This document shows positions 1 through 8,618 of a stretch of 64,000 nt of DNA, in pieces. The notes under the pieces were generated by a model. That model was given only the letters and a program-made list of their open reading frames with translations. It had not been told where the DNA came from and did not search any database. Both the position numbers and the translations under genes were made by a program. The stretch's first letter is position 1, and every line of letters begins with the position of its first letter. Where the stretch lies: NCBI GenBank assembly GCA_026413865.1, contig JAOAKB010000002.1:1-64000 (forward strand), written 5' to 3'. The DNA comes from Nitrososphaeria archaeon. Its GTDB lineage: Archaea; Thermoproteota; Nitrososphaeria; JACIWG01.

Positions 1-498
1 ACTTAAGACTACTATGACGAAAGTTCATACCTTTCAATTCTCTTTTTGAGATTCTCCCATCAATAGAGTATTTTGCTGATGTTCTTAACCATAATCTTTC
101 AATTCTCTTTTTGAGATTCCTCTAAACGCACTATGCACGCAACCCTCAAAATTACTTTCAATTCTCTTTTTGAGATTCTTATGTCAGAACAAATTTTAAT
201 TGGAAAAGAGATAAACTTTCAATTCTCTTTTTGAGATTCTGCTTGGACACCATCAAACACAACATCAAACTTCCTGAATATCTTTCAATTCTCTTTTTGA
301 GATTCAATTCTATGCTAATCGGTTGGTCAGCCATTCTAACGTAAACTCTTTCAATTCTCTTTTTGAGATTCTAATAGTCTTCAATGGAACATCCAAGCCA
401 TATTTTGTTTTACTTTCAATTCTCTTTTTGAGATTCTTATGTTAGACCAAAATGCACGTGGGCTCAAGAGAGAGCTTTCAATTCTCTTTTTGAGATTC
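1..498 (-). CRISPR. CRISPR array, 8 repeats, truncated at left window edge
   Basis: Eight identical 24-nt repeats lie at 31-54, 96-119, 155-178, 216-239, 282-305, 348-371, 413-436 and 475-498. The seven complete spacers are 41, 35, 37, 42, 42, 41 and 38 nt and all differ; positions 1-30 are part of another spacer, so the array continues to the left. On the minus strand the repeat starts GAATCTC and ends ATTGAAAG, the 8-nt 5' handle typical of archaeal type I-A crRNAs, with a short TCTC-A5-GAGA dyad just before it as a Cas6 target. The array is therefore read leftwards and the repeat at 475-498 is the leader-proximal one. Confidence 0.98.
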
Positions 499-625
499 CG
501 ACCCTATTTTATGGTTTTTTGGGCTTATAAACTTTATTTTTTAGGCTTTTTTAACAAGAATTTTCCGCTACCCTCCAACTTGCAAAAGGGTATATAAAGG
601 GTAGAAAAAAATTTAATGAAATATG
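499..625 (-). promoter_or_regulatory. CRISPR leader with promoter
   Basis: This AT-rich 127 bp separates the CARF gene from the first repeat on the coding (minus) strand. A TATA-like TTTATAAG at about 524-531 lies some 26 nt upstream of the repeat edge, which would start transcription at the array. A second TATA-like element (minus TTTATATA, 591-598) sits inside a 7-bp inverted repeat, CTACCCT at 568-574 and AGGGTAG at 598-604. Leader identity follows from repeat polarity; the exact limits are not defined by the sequence. Confidence 0.7.
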
Positions 626-1420
626 TTATATTTTTATGAGTAGTTTTTGTAGTGGTGTTAGTGCTTTTGCAAGTTTTTTTCCTTTTTCTTTTATGTATAT
701 TCTTTGTGTTCCCTCTTTTATTAAGCCCATTTGGTTTAATTTTCGTATTATATCGTATTCTAGCATAACGTCCTTTTTTTCTATATAATTTTCTTTGTCT
801 AGTATTCCTAGTATTTTGGCTAGTGTTGTTTTGGGGTATGGTAGTATTGGGATTTCGATTGCTGAATATGATGTTATGTTTGGGAACATTATTTTTTCGA
901 ATTTGTCTTTGTGTTTTTTGTAGTGTTCGCTTTTGTTTTCTGCTTCGAGTATGTCTTCTATTTCTTTTTTTATTCGCTCTAACTCTATGTTATATGTTCT
1001 TATGTCTTCTATTATAAAGTGCATTATTGTGTTTACTCCTACTAATTGTCCTAGGAGTGTTAGGAGAACGCTTTCTTCTTTTCTTCCTCCTGCTATACAT
1101 AAATGTATTATGTCTGTTTTATATTTTATTTTTTGGTCTACTAGAGCTTTACATGCTACATGTAGGAAACTGTACATTTTGTTTTCGTCATTGACATCTT
1201 CAAAATTTAAAAATGTTGGATGAACTCTTACACGAGGATATCTGTCTTTTAATGCTTCTATAACAAGATATACTCCTGCTTTCACAAATTTATGGGATGT
1301 TGCTATTAGAATGAGGTGATTCATTTTTTCATTTCTACATTCTTGAACATATTGGACGAATTCTGTTGCAACAGGGGGGCTGAAACCTATTGGAATTACG
1401 CCCACAACATTTTTTATCAT
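626..1420 (-). CDS. CARF-domain CRISPR-associated protein, ring-nuclease-like
   Basis: 264 aa. The N-terminal half looks like a CARF/Rossmann domain of the NE0113 or Crn1 type: an initial strand followed by GFSPPVATEF (residues 13-22) and, near residue 110, the loop IAGGRKEES that in these families lines the cyclic-oligoadenylate pocket. Residues about 205-260 look like a winged helix, so it could be a ligand-sensing regulator, a ring nuclease or both. It lies upstream of the leader and is transcribed the same way as the array. CARF proteins usually answer type III cOA signals, but no type III gene is in view. Family assignment is from motifs only. Confidence 0.6.
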   Translation of the reverse strand: MIKNVVGVIPIGFSPPVATEFVQYVQECRNEKMNHLILIATSHKFVKAGVYLVIEALKDRYPRVRVHPTFLNFEDVNDENKMYSFLHVACKALVDQKIKYKTDIIHLCIAGGRKEESVLLTLLGQLVGVNTIMHFIIEDIRTYNIELERIKKEIEDILEAENKSEHYKKHKDKFEKIMFPNITSYSAIEIPILPYPKTTLAKILGILDKENYIEKKDVMLEYDIIRKLNQMGLIKEGTQRIYIKEKGKKLAKALTPLQKLLIKI

Positions 1421-1509
1421 ACATCAAATTATTTTTAATTCAAGTAGATAAACTTTTGTAAGAAAGTAAATGATAAACTTTTAGCAAAATGTTATTTAAA
1501 GGATAATCT

Positions 1510-1756
1510 ATGAGATTTGTAAAGGTTAAGGCTAAAGTTTGGGACATCGAAAATCCTGATAATGTGTGGGATGATACTCTTAGGTGAAATTGGTGTAGAG
1601 ATATATGGCATTAGAGATACAGCAAAACCGGTCGTATTTTGGGAAGAAGATGTTTATATTTTGGGCACAGTTAATATGGAGCAGCTTGGACTAGTATCAG
1701 ACCCTATTCAAAAACGTCTAAAATCAGTTAAAGCATTTCTAATGAATAAAAATTGA
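1510..1756 (+). pseudogene. Broken clan AA aspartic protease gene
   Basis: An ATG at 1510 opens 25 codons (start MRFVKVKAKVWDIENPD) that stop at 1585-1587. The following sequence in another frame, to the stop at 1754-1756, carries EIYGIRDTAKPVVFWEED and a tail with LGLVSDPIQKRLK. These two parts match the start and end of the small archaeal retropepsin-like (clan AA) protease family, which is about 115-125 aa. The middle segment with the catalytic DTGA is missing and the frame has shifted, so this is a deleted remnant. The family call rests on recalled motif patterns. The second part alone, from 1562, could be called as a 64-aa ORF, but it starts inside the domain. Confidence 0.65.
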
Positions 1757-1767
1757 AAATTGTATAA

Positions 1768-2565
1768 TTAAATAAATTGGATTGTTGTGAAATAATTGTT
1801 ATAGTAGTCTTCTAATGATTGATGAAAAATACTTTTTGAGGGCCCTCTTTTTATTGAGGCACTCATGTTATCGGCAACTAAAAGTATATTGAGTAATAAT
1901 AATGAAAATATTTTATTATTTTTGTTGTTCCATACATTTTTCCAAACATCTATTAATTCTTGTTCTACTTCTTTTCTTAAATTAGCTATGAAAAACTCTT
2001 TTTGGCTTAGTATATCTTTTTTTATACTTTCTAATGCCTTCTTAAATGGTGTTCGGTCTTCTGGCTCAAGAAAATTTTCTACATCTATTACAAGAAGATC
2101 AAACAGACTTGTATTTTTAATTAGATTATTTATGGATAATTCTCTAAGCGTTTCCTCTCTTTGGCGAATATTCATTGCATGATGATGAAATAAAATTGCA
2201 AATTTTATAGGATCAACTACATCTAATCCAAATATTTCATTAAAAAACCATAATCTTTTATTGTACGAATTAAATTTTTTAAATATGAAGGTGGATAAAA
2301 ATTCGTGACCTTTGAAAGATAAGTGTGTGTATATCTTATTTGGTTCTATTTGGTAAAAAACTTTACCTAAATCGTGGAACACTATGAGAGTCTTTGATAT
2401 CTGATAAAAATTTTTTACATTGGGAAACCTTTTTTGCAAATATGTGCCTAATTTTGATCTTTCTATATACTTTATAATGTTTAGAGCATTTTTAATATGC
2501 TCATGTAGAGATTCCTCTATTATGTTGCCATTATTTTTTGAGTAATATGCATAGATTTTGTCCAA
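1768..2565 (-). CDS. cas3'': CRISPR-associated HD nuclease Cas3''
   Basis: 265 aa HD-domain nuclease that degrades target-strand DNA after Cascade binding, split from the helicase as is usual in type I-A. Metal ligands are visible: H21/H23 (HEH), H64-D65 in FHDLGK, H87 in KGHEFLS and the H127-H129 cluster in FHHHAM. It is the last gene of the effector operon, 8 nt after cas3', and converges on the broken protease gene at 1756. Length is normal for a standalone Cas3''. Confidence 0.92.
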   Translation of the reverse strand: MDKIYAYYSKNNGNIIEESLHEHIKNALNIIKYIERSKLGTYLQKRFPNVKNFYQISKTLIVFHDLGKVFYQIEPNKIYTHLSFKGHEFLSTFIFKKFNSYNKRLWFFNEIFGLDVVDPIKFAILFHHHAMNIRQREETLRELSINNLIKNTSLFDLLVIDVENFLEPEDRTPFKKALESIKKDILSQKEFFIANLRKEVEQELIDVWKNVWNNKNNKIFSLLLLNILLVADNMSASIKRGPSKSIFHQSLEDYYNNYFTTIQFI

Positions 2566-2573
2566 AACTTATT

Positions 2574-4367
2574 TCACCTTAAAATTAAACCGTACTCACT
2601 ATCATATTCACCTTCAACAGTTAATGCTATTATCTGATTTTTTAGTATAAATTCGAATAACCTTTTAGAATTGTTTAATTTGTAAGTTTCTATAGGAATT
2701 AGTTTTAAATTTAAATTATCTGTTTCTTTTTCCTTTTCTATTTTTATAGCCCATTTAACTTTTAAGCTCTGTAATCGTTCTATAGAAATGGGCATAATAC
2801 TATTTATTAGGTTTCTAATTTTATCTTCATTTGATTGGTTGATTAAATTACATACAATATTTTCTGTAATTACTGAAACTTGCATTTCATCCCTTACAAA
2901 ACTACCTTCGATTTCCAAATATTTATCAAAAGATTTTTTTGATAGCGTTTCCAAATTCATAAAAATTTTTAGAAGATCTCTGATTCCTTCACCTATTATT
3001 TCAAAATCTGAAAATTGGTAGATATTATCTAAGAATTTTTGGTAACTTTCAGGATTATGGAAGCTTATTTTTGCACTTGTTGTAAACCATCTAAATTTAT
3101 ATGCTGAATCATGTTCACAATAACTTTTTAGTACTTGTAGAGTTCTATCTGTAAGACCATAATCATAAACTTTATACCTATTCTTATAACATATAGGACA
3201 ACCATTTTCATCAGCTTCGTACCAAATTAATACTTGTCCAAGATTTTCTTTATCATATCTTAGAAAACGTCCAAGTCTTTGAACAAGTGAATTAGCTGGT
3301 GCTATTTCAGTAATAAAAAAGTTTGAAGAAATGTCTATTCCAGCCTCTATTACCTGTGTCGAAACTATTACGTAATTATCGCTTTCTTTTAACATTTTAA
3401 ATTGCTCATGCTTACTAACACGGTCATTCTCATTAAATCTTGAATGCAAAAGTATAGTCTTTTCTATAATATTTTCATTATTAAGTCTTGTATAAAATGT
3501 TATAGCATCTTCAACTGTATTAAAAACGATGATGATTTTTGTAAAACCTTTTCTTACACCTTCCTTAACATATTCTATTATCTTGTCGAATTTTTCATTA
3601 ACATTCAATCCTATTAATGTAATCTCATATTTTTTATTTTTTCGCTCATTAATGAAATCATCATCACAAAATCTGTAATCCGTAAACCTTATTATCTCTA
3701 ACTTATCCTTTAATTTTATACCACTAAATGACAATCTATATTCTTCAAACTTTTTTAAGAGGGCTGAAGGTAATGTTGCTGACATAAGTATTAGCTTTTG
3801 ACCATTTTCTATAGCATGCTCTATAAGCAAAAATAAAAAATTCAACGATTTAGTGGAATCAGATAATAAATGAACTTCATCAAGAACTATATTTGAAAAT
3901 ATTATCGAAGAATATGAAAAAAGGTAGTGACCCAATGAACCAGAGGATGTGCCACTCCATAATTTTACTACCTTTTCAAAATCTTCTGGAGGAATACCGA
4001 AAAGTGTTAAGGAAAGTGTGTCAATTGTTGTTAGTGTTACTGGTTTAATTAGATATAATGAACCCATATTATGCATATACCTTTTTCCTAATAGTCCAGA
4101 TTGTGTAATAAGCTTATTGAACTTACTATATTGATCTTCTAGAAGTGTTCTAAGTGGAAAAACGATAATTGATTTCATCTCTTCATTAAGGGAATATAGT
4201 GATATTGTTTGAGAAATACTACTTTTTCCGTATCCAGTAGGTGCTTCTATTATGAAAACGTTTTTGTTAGACCATTCTTTTTCGAGTAGTGAAAGTACTT
4301 CTTCTATAAATTTTCTTGAGGACCAATTATTCTTTGCCAAAACATATTTGTAATATTCACATAACAT
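2574..4367 (-). CDS. cas3': CRISPR-associated helicase Cas3'
   Basis: 597 aa superfamily 2 helicase that unwinds DNA for Cas3''. Walker A APTGYGKSS is at about 42-50, the DEVH box at 163-166, motif III MSATL near 200, and the C-terminal RecA lobe has STQVIEAGID and QRLGRFLRY (motifs V and VI). There is no HD domain, consistent with the separate gene just downstream. It follows cas8a by 9 nt in a same-strand operon. The C-terminal 150 residues have no obvious catalytic motif. Confidence 0.93.
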   Translation of the reverse strand: MLCEYYKYVLAKNNWSSRKFIEEVLSLLEKEWSNKNVFIIEAPTGYGKSSISQTISLYSLNEEMKSIIVFPLRTLLEDQYSKFNKLITQSGLLGKRYMHNMGSLYLIKPVTLTTIDTLSLTLFGIPPEDFEKVVKLWSGTSSGSLGHYLFSYSSIIFSNIVLDEVHLLSDSTKSLNFLFLLIEHAIENGQKLILMSATLPSALLKKFEEYRLSFSGIKLKDKLEIIRFTDYRFCDDDFINERKNKKYEITLIGLNVNEKFDKIIEYVKEGVRKGFTKIIIVFNTVEDAITFYTRLNNENIIEKTILLHSRFNENDRVSKHEQFKMLKESDNYVIVSTQVIEAGIDISSNFFITEIAPANSLVQRLGRFLRYDKENLGQVLIWYEADENGCPICYKNRYKVYDYGLTDRTLQVLKSYCEHDSAYKFRWFTTSAKISFHNPESYQKFLDNIYQFSDFEIIGEGIRDLLKIFMNLETLSKKSFDKYLEIEGSFVRDEMQVSVITENIVCNLINQSNEDKIRNLINSIMPISIERLQSLKVKWAIKIEKEKETDNLNLKLIPIETYKLNNSKRLFEFILKNQIIALTVEGEYDSEYGLILR

Positions 4368-4376
4368 GATCTTATT

Positions 4377-5555
4377 TCAATAAGGAAAATTTTTTAGCAA
4401 ACGTAAATATGGGCTTTCACCACGATCGTTCTTTGTCTTATCGTGAGCAATAAGGAGGTTTCTAACAAAAGTTAGAAAACCTTGAGTATCGCCAAAAGTG
4501 ATAAATTTATACAAATTTTGAATTGCAACAAGGATATTATCTGCTTCATCTTTTTTCTTTCTTAAATTAAAAGATGCAAGAGCTCTTCTTACATTAACAT
4601 CGTATAGAAATTTTTGAGCAGCTTCGAAAAAAGATTCATATCTTTCCCTAAAATAATCTTTAATTCTGTAATTATAGAGTGTATCTTTAAATATTGTTAA
4701 TGGTATTACTTCATATATTTTATAAGTTTGGCCTTCAGGACAAACTTTAAACATTATAGTTGAAAGTTTATCGAGGTTCTCTTTTTCTAAACTTTTTTGT
4801 ATTCCTGTGTTTAATATTAGCTCTAAAAGTAGAATTTCATTAAATTGTGAATATGATATTACATCTTTAACTAAATTTCTAATTGCATTTTTTACTTCAA
4901 TAAACTTGCCTAAAGATGTTTGGTCTTCCTTTAAAAGTAGGCTTAATATTTCATCAGGAGAAAAAAATAGAAAATAATATGTTGACATAGGTCCTTTTGA
5001 AGTCATAACATTAACTGTTGTAATATAAGAAGAATATATTCCTAATAATGAAATTAGAATCAGTTCTTTTGAAAAGTAGGAGGTTAATTGTTTAGTAGTA
5101 TATTGTAGGTCTATTGTTGTTAAACCAGTGTATCTGTCAAGCTTTAGAAGCTGTAGTGAAAGACCGTCTTTTTTATTATTCACATCAAATAATACAGTAG
5201 AACCTTTTACTTCCTGCTTTAGATTTATCACATTTTTTGAATCCAAATATATACTGTTTTCCTTTAATTTTCTAAAAAGATCATAGAGCACTTTCTTACT
5301 TATAACATTAGGAATGTTAAATTTCTTAAAGATTTCAGTGTTAATGTTATCATTTCCAGTTAAAACAACTCTAATATCTTCATAAACTTCAGGTTCAATA
5401 TTTTCAAAACAACCTTTAAGGAAAGAGTCATCAACAACAGCTTCTCTAGAATTAAATTGTATACCATATTTTGAAATAGAATAAAGTAGCCCTTCGTACA
5501 TAACCTCACTTAAAAATGTTGAATCGACTGGCAAACTTAAGTTTATTTTAACCAC
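4377..5555 (-). CDS. cas8a: Type I-A Cascade large subunit Cas8a
   Basis: 392 aa. Identified mainly by position, since Cas8 proteins diverge quickly: it sits between cas5 and cas3' in a canonical I-A operon and has the right size. No catalytic motif is expected or seen. The C-terminal end (TFVRNLLIAHDK) resembles the helical end of Csa4/Cas8a2 proteins. Its start overlaps the end of cas5 by 8 nt, implying translational coupling. Expected role: PAM recognition and target binding in the effector complex. Confidence 0.75.
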   Translation of the reverse strand: MVKINLSLPVDSTFLSEVMYEGLLYSISKYGIQFNSREAVVDDSFLKGCFENIEPEVYEDIRVVLTGNDNINTEIFKKFNIPNVISKKVLYDLFRKLKENSIYLDSKNVINLKQEVKGSTVLFDVNNKKDGLSLQLLKLDRYTGLTTIDLQYTTKQLTSYFSKELILISLLGIYSSYITTVNVMTSKGPMSTYYFLFFSPDEILSLLLKEDQTSLGKFIEVKNAIRNLVKDVISYSQFNEILLLELILNTGIQKSLEKENLDKLSTIMFKVCPEGQTYKIYEVIPLTIFKDTLYNYRIKDYFRERYESFFEAAQKFLYDVNVRRALASFNLRKKKDEADNILVAIQNLYKFITFGDTQGFLTFVRNLLIAHDKTKNDRGESPYLRLLKNFPY

Positions 5556-6363
5556 ATCCTATCACCTTTTCCTCTTCAAATTTATAGCAAACACAACCTT
5601 TTTCTAAACCAACACAATATTTTGGATCAGTTAGGTAACTTATCCTTATTGGGATCATGTATTCAACAAAATTTTCACCAAAACCGTAATCTTTTACTGG
5701 AACATATAATTTTATTTTAAAAGGATCTACATAGTTTTCGACATCCCATCTTTTATAAATTTCATTTATTAACTTAACACCCAACCTTGGAAAACTATAA
5801 TTTGTATCTATTTCGCCTTTAATAATTTCTAAGTCTAATAATTCTTTTACACTAATAGTTGAGACGATACTTTCTTTTGAGCCTATTCGATGAATTTTCC
5901 AGAAAATATCTTCATTAAGCTTAATTTGCGTATTATTAACGAAAATACTATTGTTTTTAAAAACTAAGAAAAGTCTAAGAGTTGGAGGATTGTTATCAAA
6001 AACCGAAAATATTGTTTTACCTATAGCAGGAGAATCAAATGATCCCTTGAGCCTTTTTGGGTCAGGATATAGTTCACCACCAGTCACCTTCAAAGAAATT
6101 ATTCGGTTTAAATCCTCGTACTTAATAGGTATACAGTTAATAGGCCTAATTCCTATCGCAAGCAAATTTTCTGAAAGCTTTGTTATAATTTCTTTTCCTT
6201 TAAATTCTCCAATATTATGTTCTTTTGCAGCCGATTCTGCAATTGCGCCCAATATTGTAGTTGGTGGTGGATAATAAAAAGAGGGAGATGTTTTAGATAA
6301 GCCTACGATTTTTGATTGAAATCCCCATGCGAATTCAATGTCAAAAATGTATCCTATAGGCAT
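5548..6363 (-). CDS. cas5: Cascade subunit Cas5 (type I-A)
   Basis: 271 aa RAMP protein that caps the 5' handle of crRNA. The N-terminal ferredoxin-like fold has the characteristic FAWGFQSKIVGLSKTSPSFYYPPPTTI region (described in parts: FAWGFQ, then SPSFYYPPPTT) with GAIAE, conserved in Cas5a proteins. It follows cas7 by 9 nt and overlaps cas8a by 8 nt. Four cysteines at the extreme C-terminus (ECs around residues 247-270) could make a small metal site, which is not a general Cas5 feature. Confidence 0.88.
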   Translation of the reverse strand: MPIGYIFDIEFAWGFQSKIVGLSKTSPSFYYPPPTTILGAIAESAAKEHNIGEFKGKEIITKLSENLLAIGIRPINCIPIKYEDLNRIISLKVTGGELYPDPKRLKGSFDSPAIGKTIFSVFDNNPPTLRLFLVFKNNSIFVNNTQIKLNEDIFWKIHRIGSKESIVSTISVKELLDLEIIKGEIDTNYSFPRLGVKLINEIYKRWDVENYVDPFKIKLYVPVKDYGFGENFVEYMIPIRISYLTDPKYCVGLEKGCVCYKFEEEKVIGCG

Positions 6364-6372
6364 AGTAGCTCA

Positions 6373-7320
6373 TTAAGCTTGAATTCTTTGCATCCCTTTT
6401 TCTATTGCATTTATTATAGCTTCTTCTATATTATTTTCTTCTGCACGTCCAACAAATACTTCAGTATTATAGTTAATCTTCTCTTTTTTCTTTAGAGTAT
6501 TTTCAATATATTTGTTTGTAAACGGACTGCTCGCCGTCCACGTCTTATCCGATATACTTATTACAATTGAATTCCATTCTCCTTGTGGCAAAAATCTAGT
6601 TTTCTTTGCACCGAAAGGCTGTTCTAAAAGGAATACTTTCAAAGTATCTAAAACTGTTTCAAGCCTCCTTTGCCTTTCTCCTGTTTCGAAAACATCTTTT
6701 CCAGCATTGTCATATTGGAAAGTTAGTCTTCCTATGTACTTAGTATCGATATCCATACTAAAGGTATATAGAGCTGAAGAAAGTTCTACATAATATATCA
6801 TTTGACCTTGCTCAGCAACAAATGATGTTCCAAGTGCATATCTTGAGTGAAGTTGAGGGTCTACAACAACATGTTCTAATGCGTCTTTAACAGGAATCAT
6901 GTACCCAACATAGAAGTTTGACGTTCTTTTCACATTTTCTGCTTCAGCATACATGAATCCACCTACATCTTCTACGAAGCAATTCTTTACAATGAACTCT
7001 TCAATATTTGTTTGTGGAGGGTTGACGAATGCTTCATTTATAACCTTGTTATTTGTACTTTTTAAGAAAATGCCTTTACTACATAATTTACAGACTGCAA
7101 TTGATCTTTTCTCAGCCTCCTCCGCTAATGTTTTTTGGAAACCGTGTGCGATACTTTCTCCTGATACTGCTGGAACAAAATATGTTACAAATCCATTTTC
7201 TTCTGGCACTAATACTGGAACTTTTCTGTGCTTGACATAATTTCCAACAGATTCGGTCATGTTTAATGCTTCAACGTTTAAAAGAAGCCTTCCTCTTATT
7301 GATATGAATATGTCTTTCAT
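6373..7320 (-). CDS. cas7: Cascade backbone subunit Cas7 (Csa2/DevR type)
   Basis: 315 aa from the ATG at 7320. This start is preferred over the in-frame GTG at 7335 because a GAGGG ribosome binding site precedes it by about 8 nt and it leaves 4 nt after csa5. The start (FISIRGRLLLNVEALNMTES) and the VPAVSGESIAHGFQ region are typical of Csa2, the crRNA-binding backbone that polymerises along the spacer. Two cysteines (CKLC, near residue 80) may bind metal. Third position is csa5-cas7-cas5, the standard I-A order. Confidence 0.93.
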   Translation of the reverse strand: MKDIFISIRGRLLLNVEALNMTESVGNYVKHRKVPVLVPEENGFVTYFVPAVSGESIAHGFQKTLAEEAEKRSIAVCKLCSKGIFLKSTNNKVINEAFVNPPQTNIEEFIVKNCFVEDVGGFMYAEAENVKRTSNFYVGYMIPVKDALEHVVVDPQLHSRYALGTSFVAEQGQMIYYVELSSALYTFSMDIDTKYIGRLTFQYDNAGKDVFETGERQRRLETVLDTLKVFLLEQPFGAKKTRFLPQGEWNSIVISISDKTWTASSPFTNKYIENTLKKKEKINYNTEVFVGRAEENNIEEAIINAIEKGMQRIQA

Positions 7321-7324
7321 AATC

Positions 7325-7672
7325 CTATCCCTCACTTTTTGGAGCTAATTTTAATCTTGCCGCCATTGTTAAAGCTTTAGCCCCAATTAATGACACAATT
7401 TCCTTTAACTCTTTTCGATCACTTATTTTAGATATGAATGTTATTTGCTCTTCTAGTCCTTTAAAATATAAGTTGCCAATTTCCTCTTTAGCCTTTGGAT
7501 TATCAAATTTTTCTTTTGCCATAAGTGAATTAAAGTCTCTTAGTGCTTCACGTATGTGGAAAATTGCAAGTTCTTTTGAAGGAGCATTCCCAAGCTTGTC
7601 CACATATGTATAATTATTTTGTTCTGCTATAAGTATTGCAAGTACACGCGCTAATTCATCAACTTCTGGCAT
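7325..7672 (-). CDS. csa5: Cascade small subunit Csa5 (Cas11a)
   Basis: 115 aa, almost fully helical, matching Csa5, the small subunit of the type I-A interference complex that helps stabilise the R-loop. Start at 7672 gives PEVDELARVLAILIAEQNNYTYVD. It is the first gene of the effector operon, with a TATA-like ATTTAAATAT about 25 nt upstream on the minus strand, so its mRNA has almost no leader. The gene ends 4 nt before the preferred cas7 start. Confidence 0.85.
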   Translation of the reverse strand: MPEVDELARVLAILIAEQNNYTYVDKLGNAPSKELAIFHIREALRDFNSLMAKEKFDNPKAKEEIGNLYFKGLEEQITFISKISDRKELKEIVSLIGAKALTMAARLKLAPKSEG

Positions 7673-7792
7673 GCTTTAAGATTCTTTAAAAGAATATTTA
7701 AATGTTTCTTTTTATTGAAATTAGTTTAATTTTTTTGTTATTGTTTCTTTTTTTAGAAACATTTAAATATACTGTTTAGAGGAACAAACGTC
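7673..7792. promoter_or_regulatory. Divergent csa5/csa3 promoter with mirrored 16-bp arms
   Basis: The 120 bp between csa5 and csa3 hold a perfect 16-bp inverted repeat: ATATTTAAATGTTTCT at 7694-7709 and AGAAACATTTAAATAT at 7755-7770. Each arm contains the TATA box for one direction (ATTTAAATAT, 22-25 nt from the start codon) joined to a TGTTTCT motif. A third TGTTTCT at 7742-7748 makes a 7-bp dyad with 7755-7761 around a T6 spacer. The layout suits co-regulation of both genes by one dimeric factor; Csa3 is the obvious candidate, by inference. Confidence 0.75.
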
Positions 7793-8413
7793 ATGATATT
7801 TGTTATAACTTTGGGTTTTGATGAAAAGTTTGCTTTGAGGTCTGTGGCGAGGAGGGGGTTGAAGGGTGACGATGAAGTTTGGGTTATTTTGCCTAAGCCT
7901 GTTGACGAGAGGGCTGAGAGGGCTTATATGCATTTTAATGAAATTTTGTTTAAGATGTTTCAGAATCTTAAAATATTTCGTTTTGAAGTTGATTGTAGAA
8001 ATTTTTTAGATAGCTTACTTGAATTATTAAATATTTTTAATAAAAATAGGGATGAAAGATTTGTTTTTTGTTTAAGTGGTGGTTTTAGAGCTCTTATTTT
8101 GGAGGTTTTGTTGGCTGCTAATTTTTTGAATCTTGATGGTGATGTTGAAGTTGAGTTTGAGGATTCGTCGTCTGTCGTTTCTTTTCCTTTGAAGTGGTGT
8201 AGGAATATTGTTTTGGATGATATTGAAAAGAAGGTTTTAGCTGGTGTTAGGGATGGTGTTGGTACTGTTTCTGGTCTTGTTAGGGCTACTGGTTTGAGTA
8301 AGGTTACTGTCTGGAGGAAGGTTAGGGGTCTTGAATTGAGGGGTTTTTTGGAGCGTAGGGGTAGGGTTTATGCTCTTACTGGGCTTGGTTTGATTGCCTT
8401 ATCTGTTGGTTAG
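7793..8413 (+). CDS. csa3: CARF-HTH transcriptional regulator Csa3
   Basis: 206 aa. Residues 1-130 form a CARF-like Rossmann domain starting MIFVITLGFDEKFALRS, with the loop CLSGGFRAL at about 92-100. Residues 135-205 form a MarR-type winged helix with TGLSKVTVWRKVRGLE as recognition helix. Csa3 proteins regulate cas gene and adaptation gene transcription in archaea in response to cyclic oligoadenylate. It is divergent from the effector operon and shares its promoter region. A weak GAGG site precedes the ATG. Confidence 0.92.
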   Translation: MIFVITLGFDEKFALRSVARRGLKGDDEVWVILPKPVDERAERAYMHFNEILFKMFQNLKIFRFEVDCRNFLDSLLELLNIFNKNRDERFVFCLSGGFRALILEVLLAANFLNLDGDVEVEFEDSSSVVSFPLKWCRNIVLDDIEKKVLAGVRDGVGTVSGLVRATGLSKVTVWRKVRGLELRGFLERRGRVYALTGLGLIALSVG

Positions 8414-8566
8414 AAAAGAATTCAGGCTTGTAGTTGACTATTGTATTTTTTAAATTTTAATATAGTTTTTGGATTTATTTTAGGTTCATAATTTTTTTAT
8501 ATTTTTAATAATTTAATTGTGGTTGCAGAGTATAAATAAAAATGGAATAATTTAATGTATGATATA

Positions 8567-8609
8567 TTTTGTGTCATGTATGACACAAAAATTTATAAAT
8601 TTGTGTCAT
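8567..8609 (+). promoter_or_regulatory. Operator-like repeats around the ATPase TATA box
   Basis: An 11-bp inverted repeat, TTTTGTGTCAT (8567-8577) and ATGACACAAAA (8580-8590) with a 2-nt spacer, directly abuts the TATA element ATTTATAAAT (8591-8600). A third half-site TTTGTGTCAT follows at 8600-8609. The next ATG, at 8619, is about 25 nt past the TATA box. This is the geometry of a repressor site controlling the ATPase gene. Confidence 0.7.
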
Positions 8610-8618
8610 ATACATACC

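Noticed and set aside
823-1223. Plus-strand ORFs inside the CARF gene
   Set aside because: They are low-complexity shadows of the minus-strand gene, rich in Leu, Phe and Cys.
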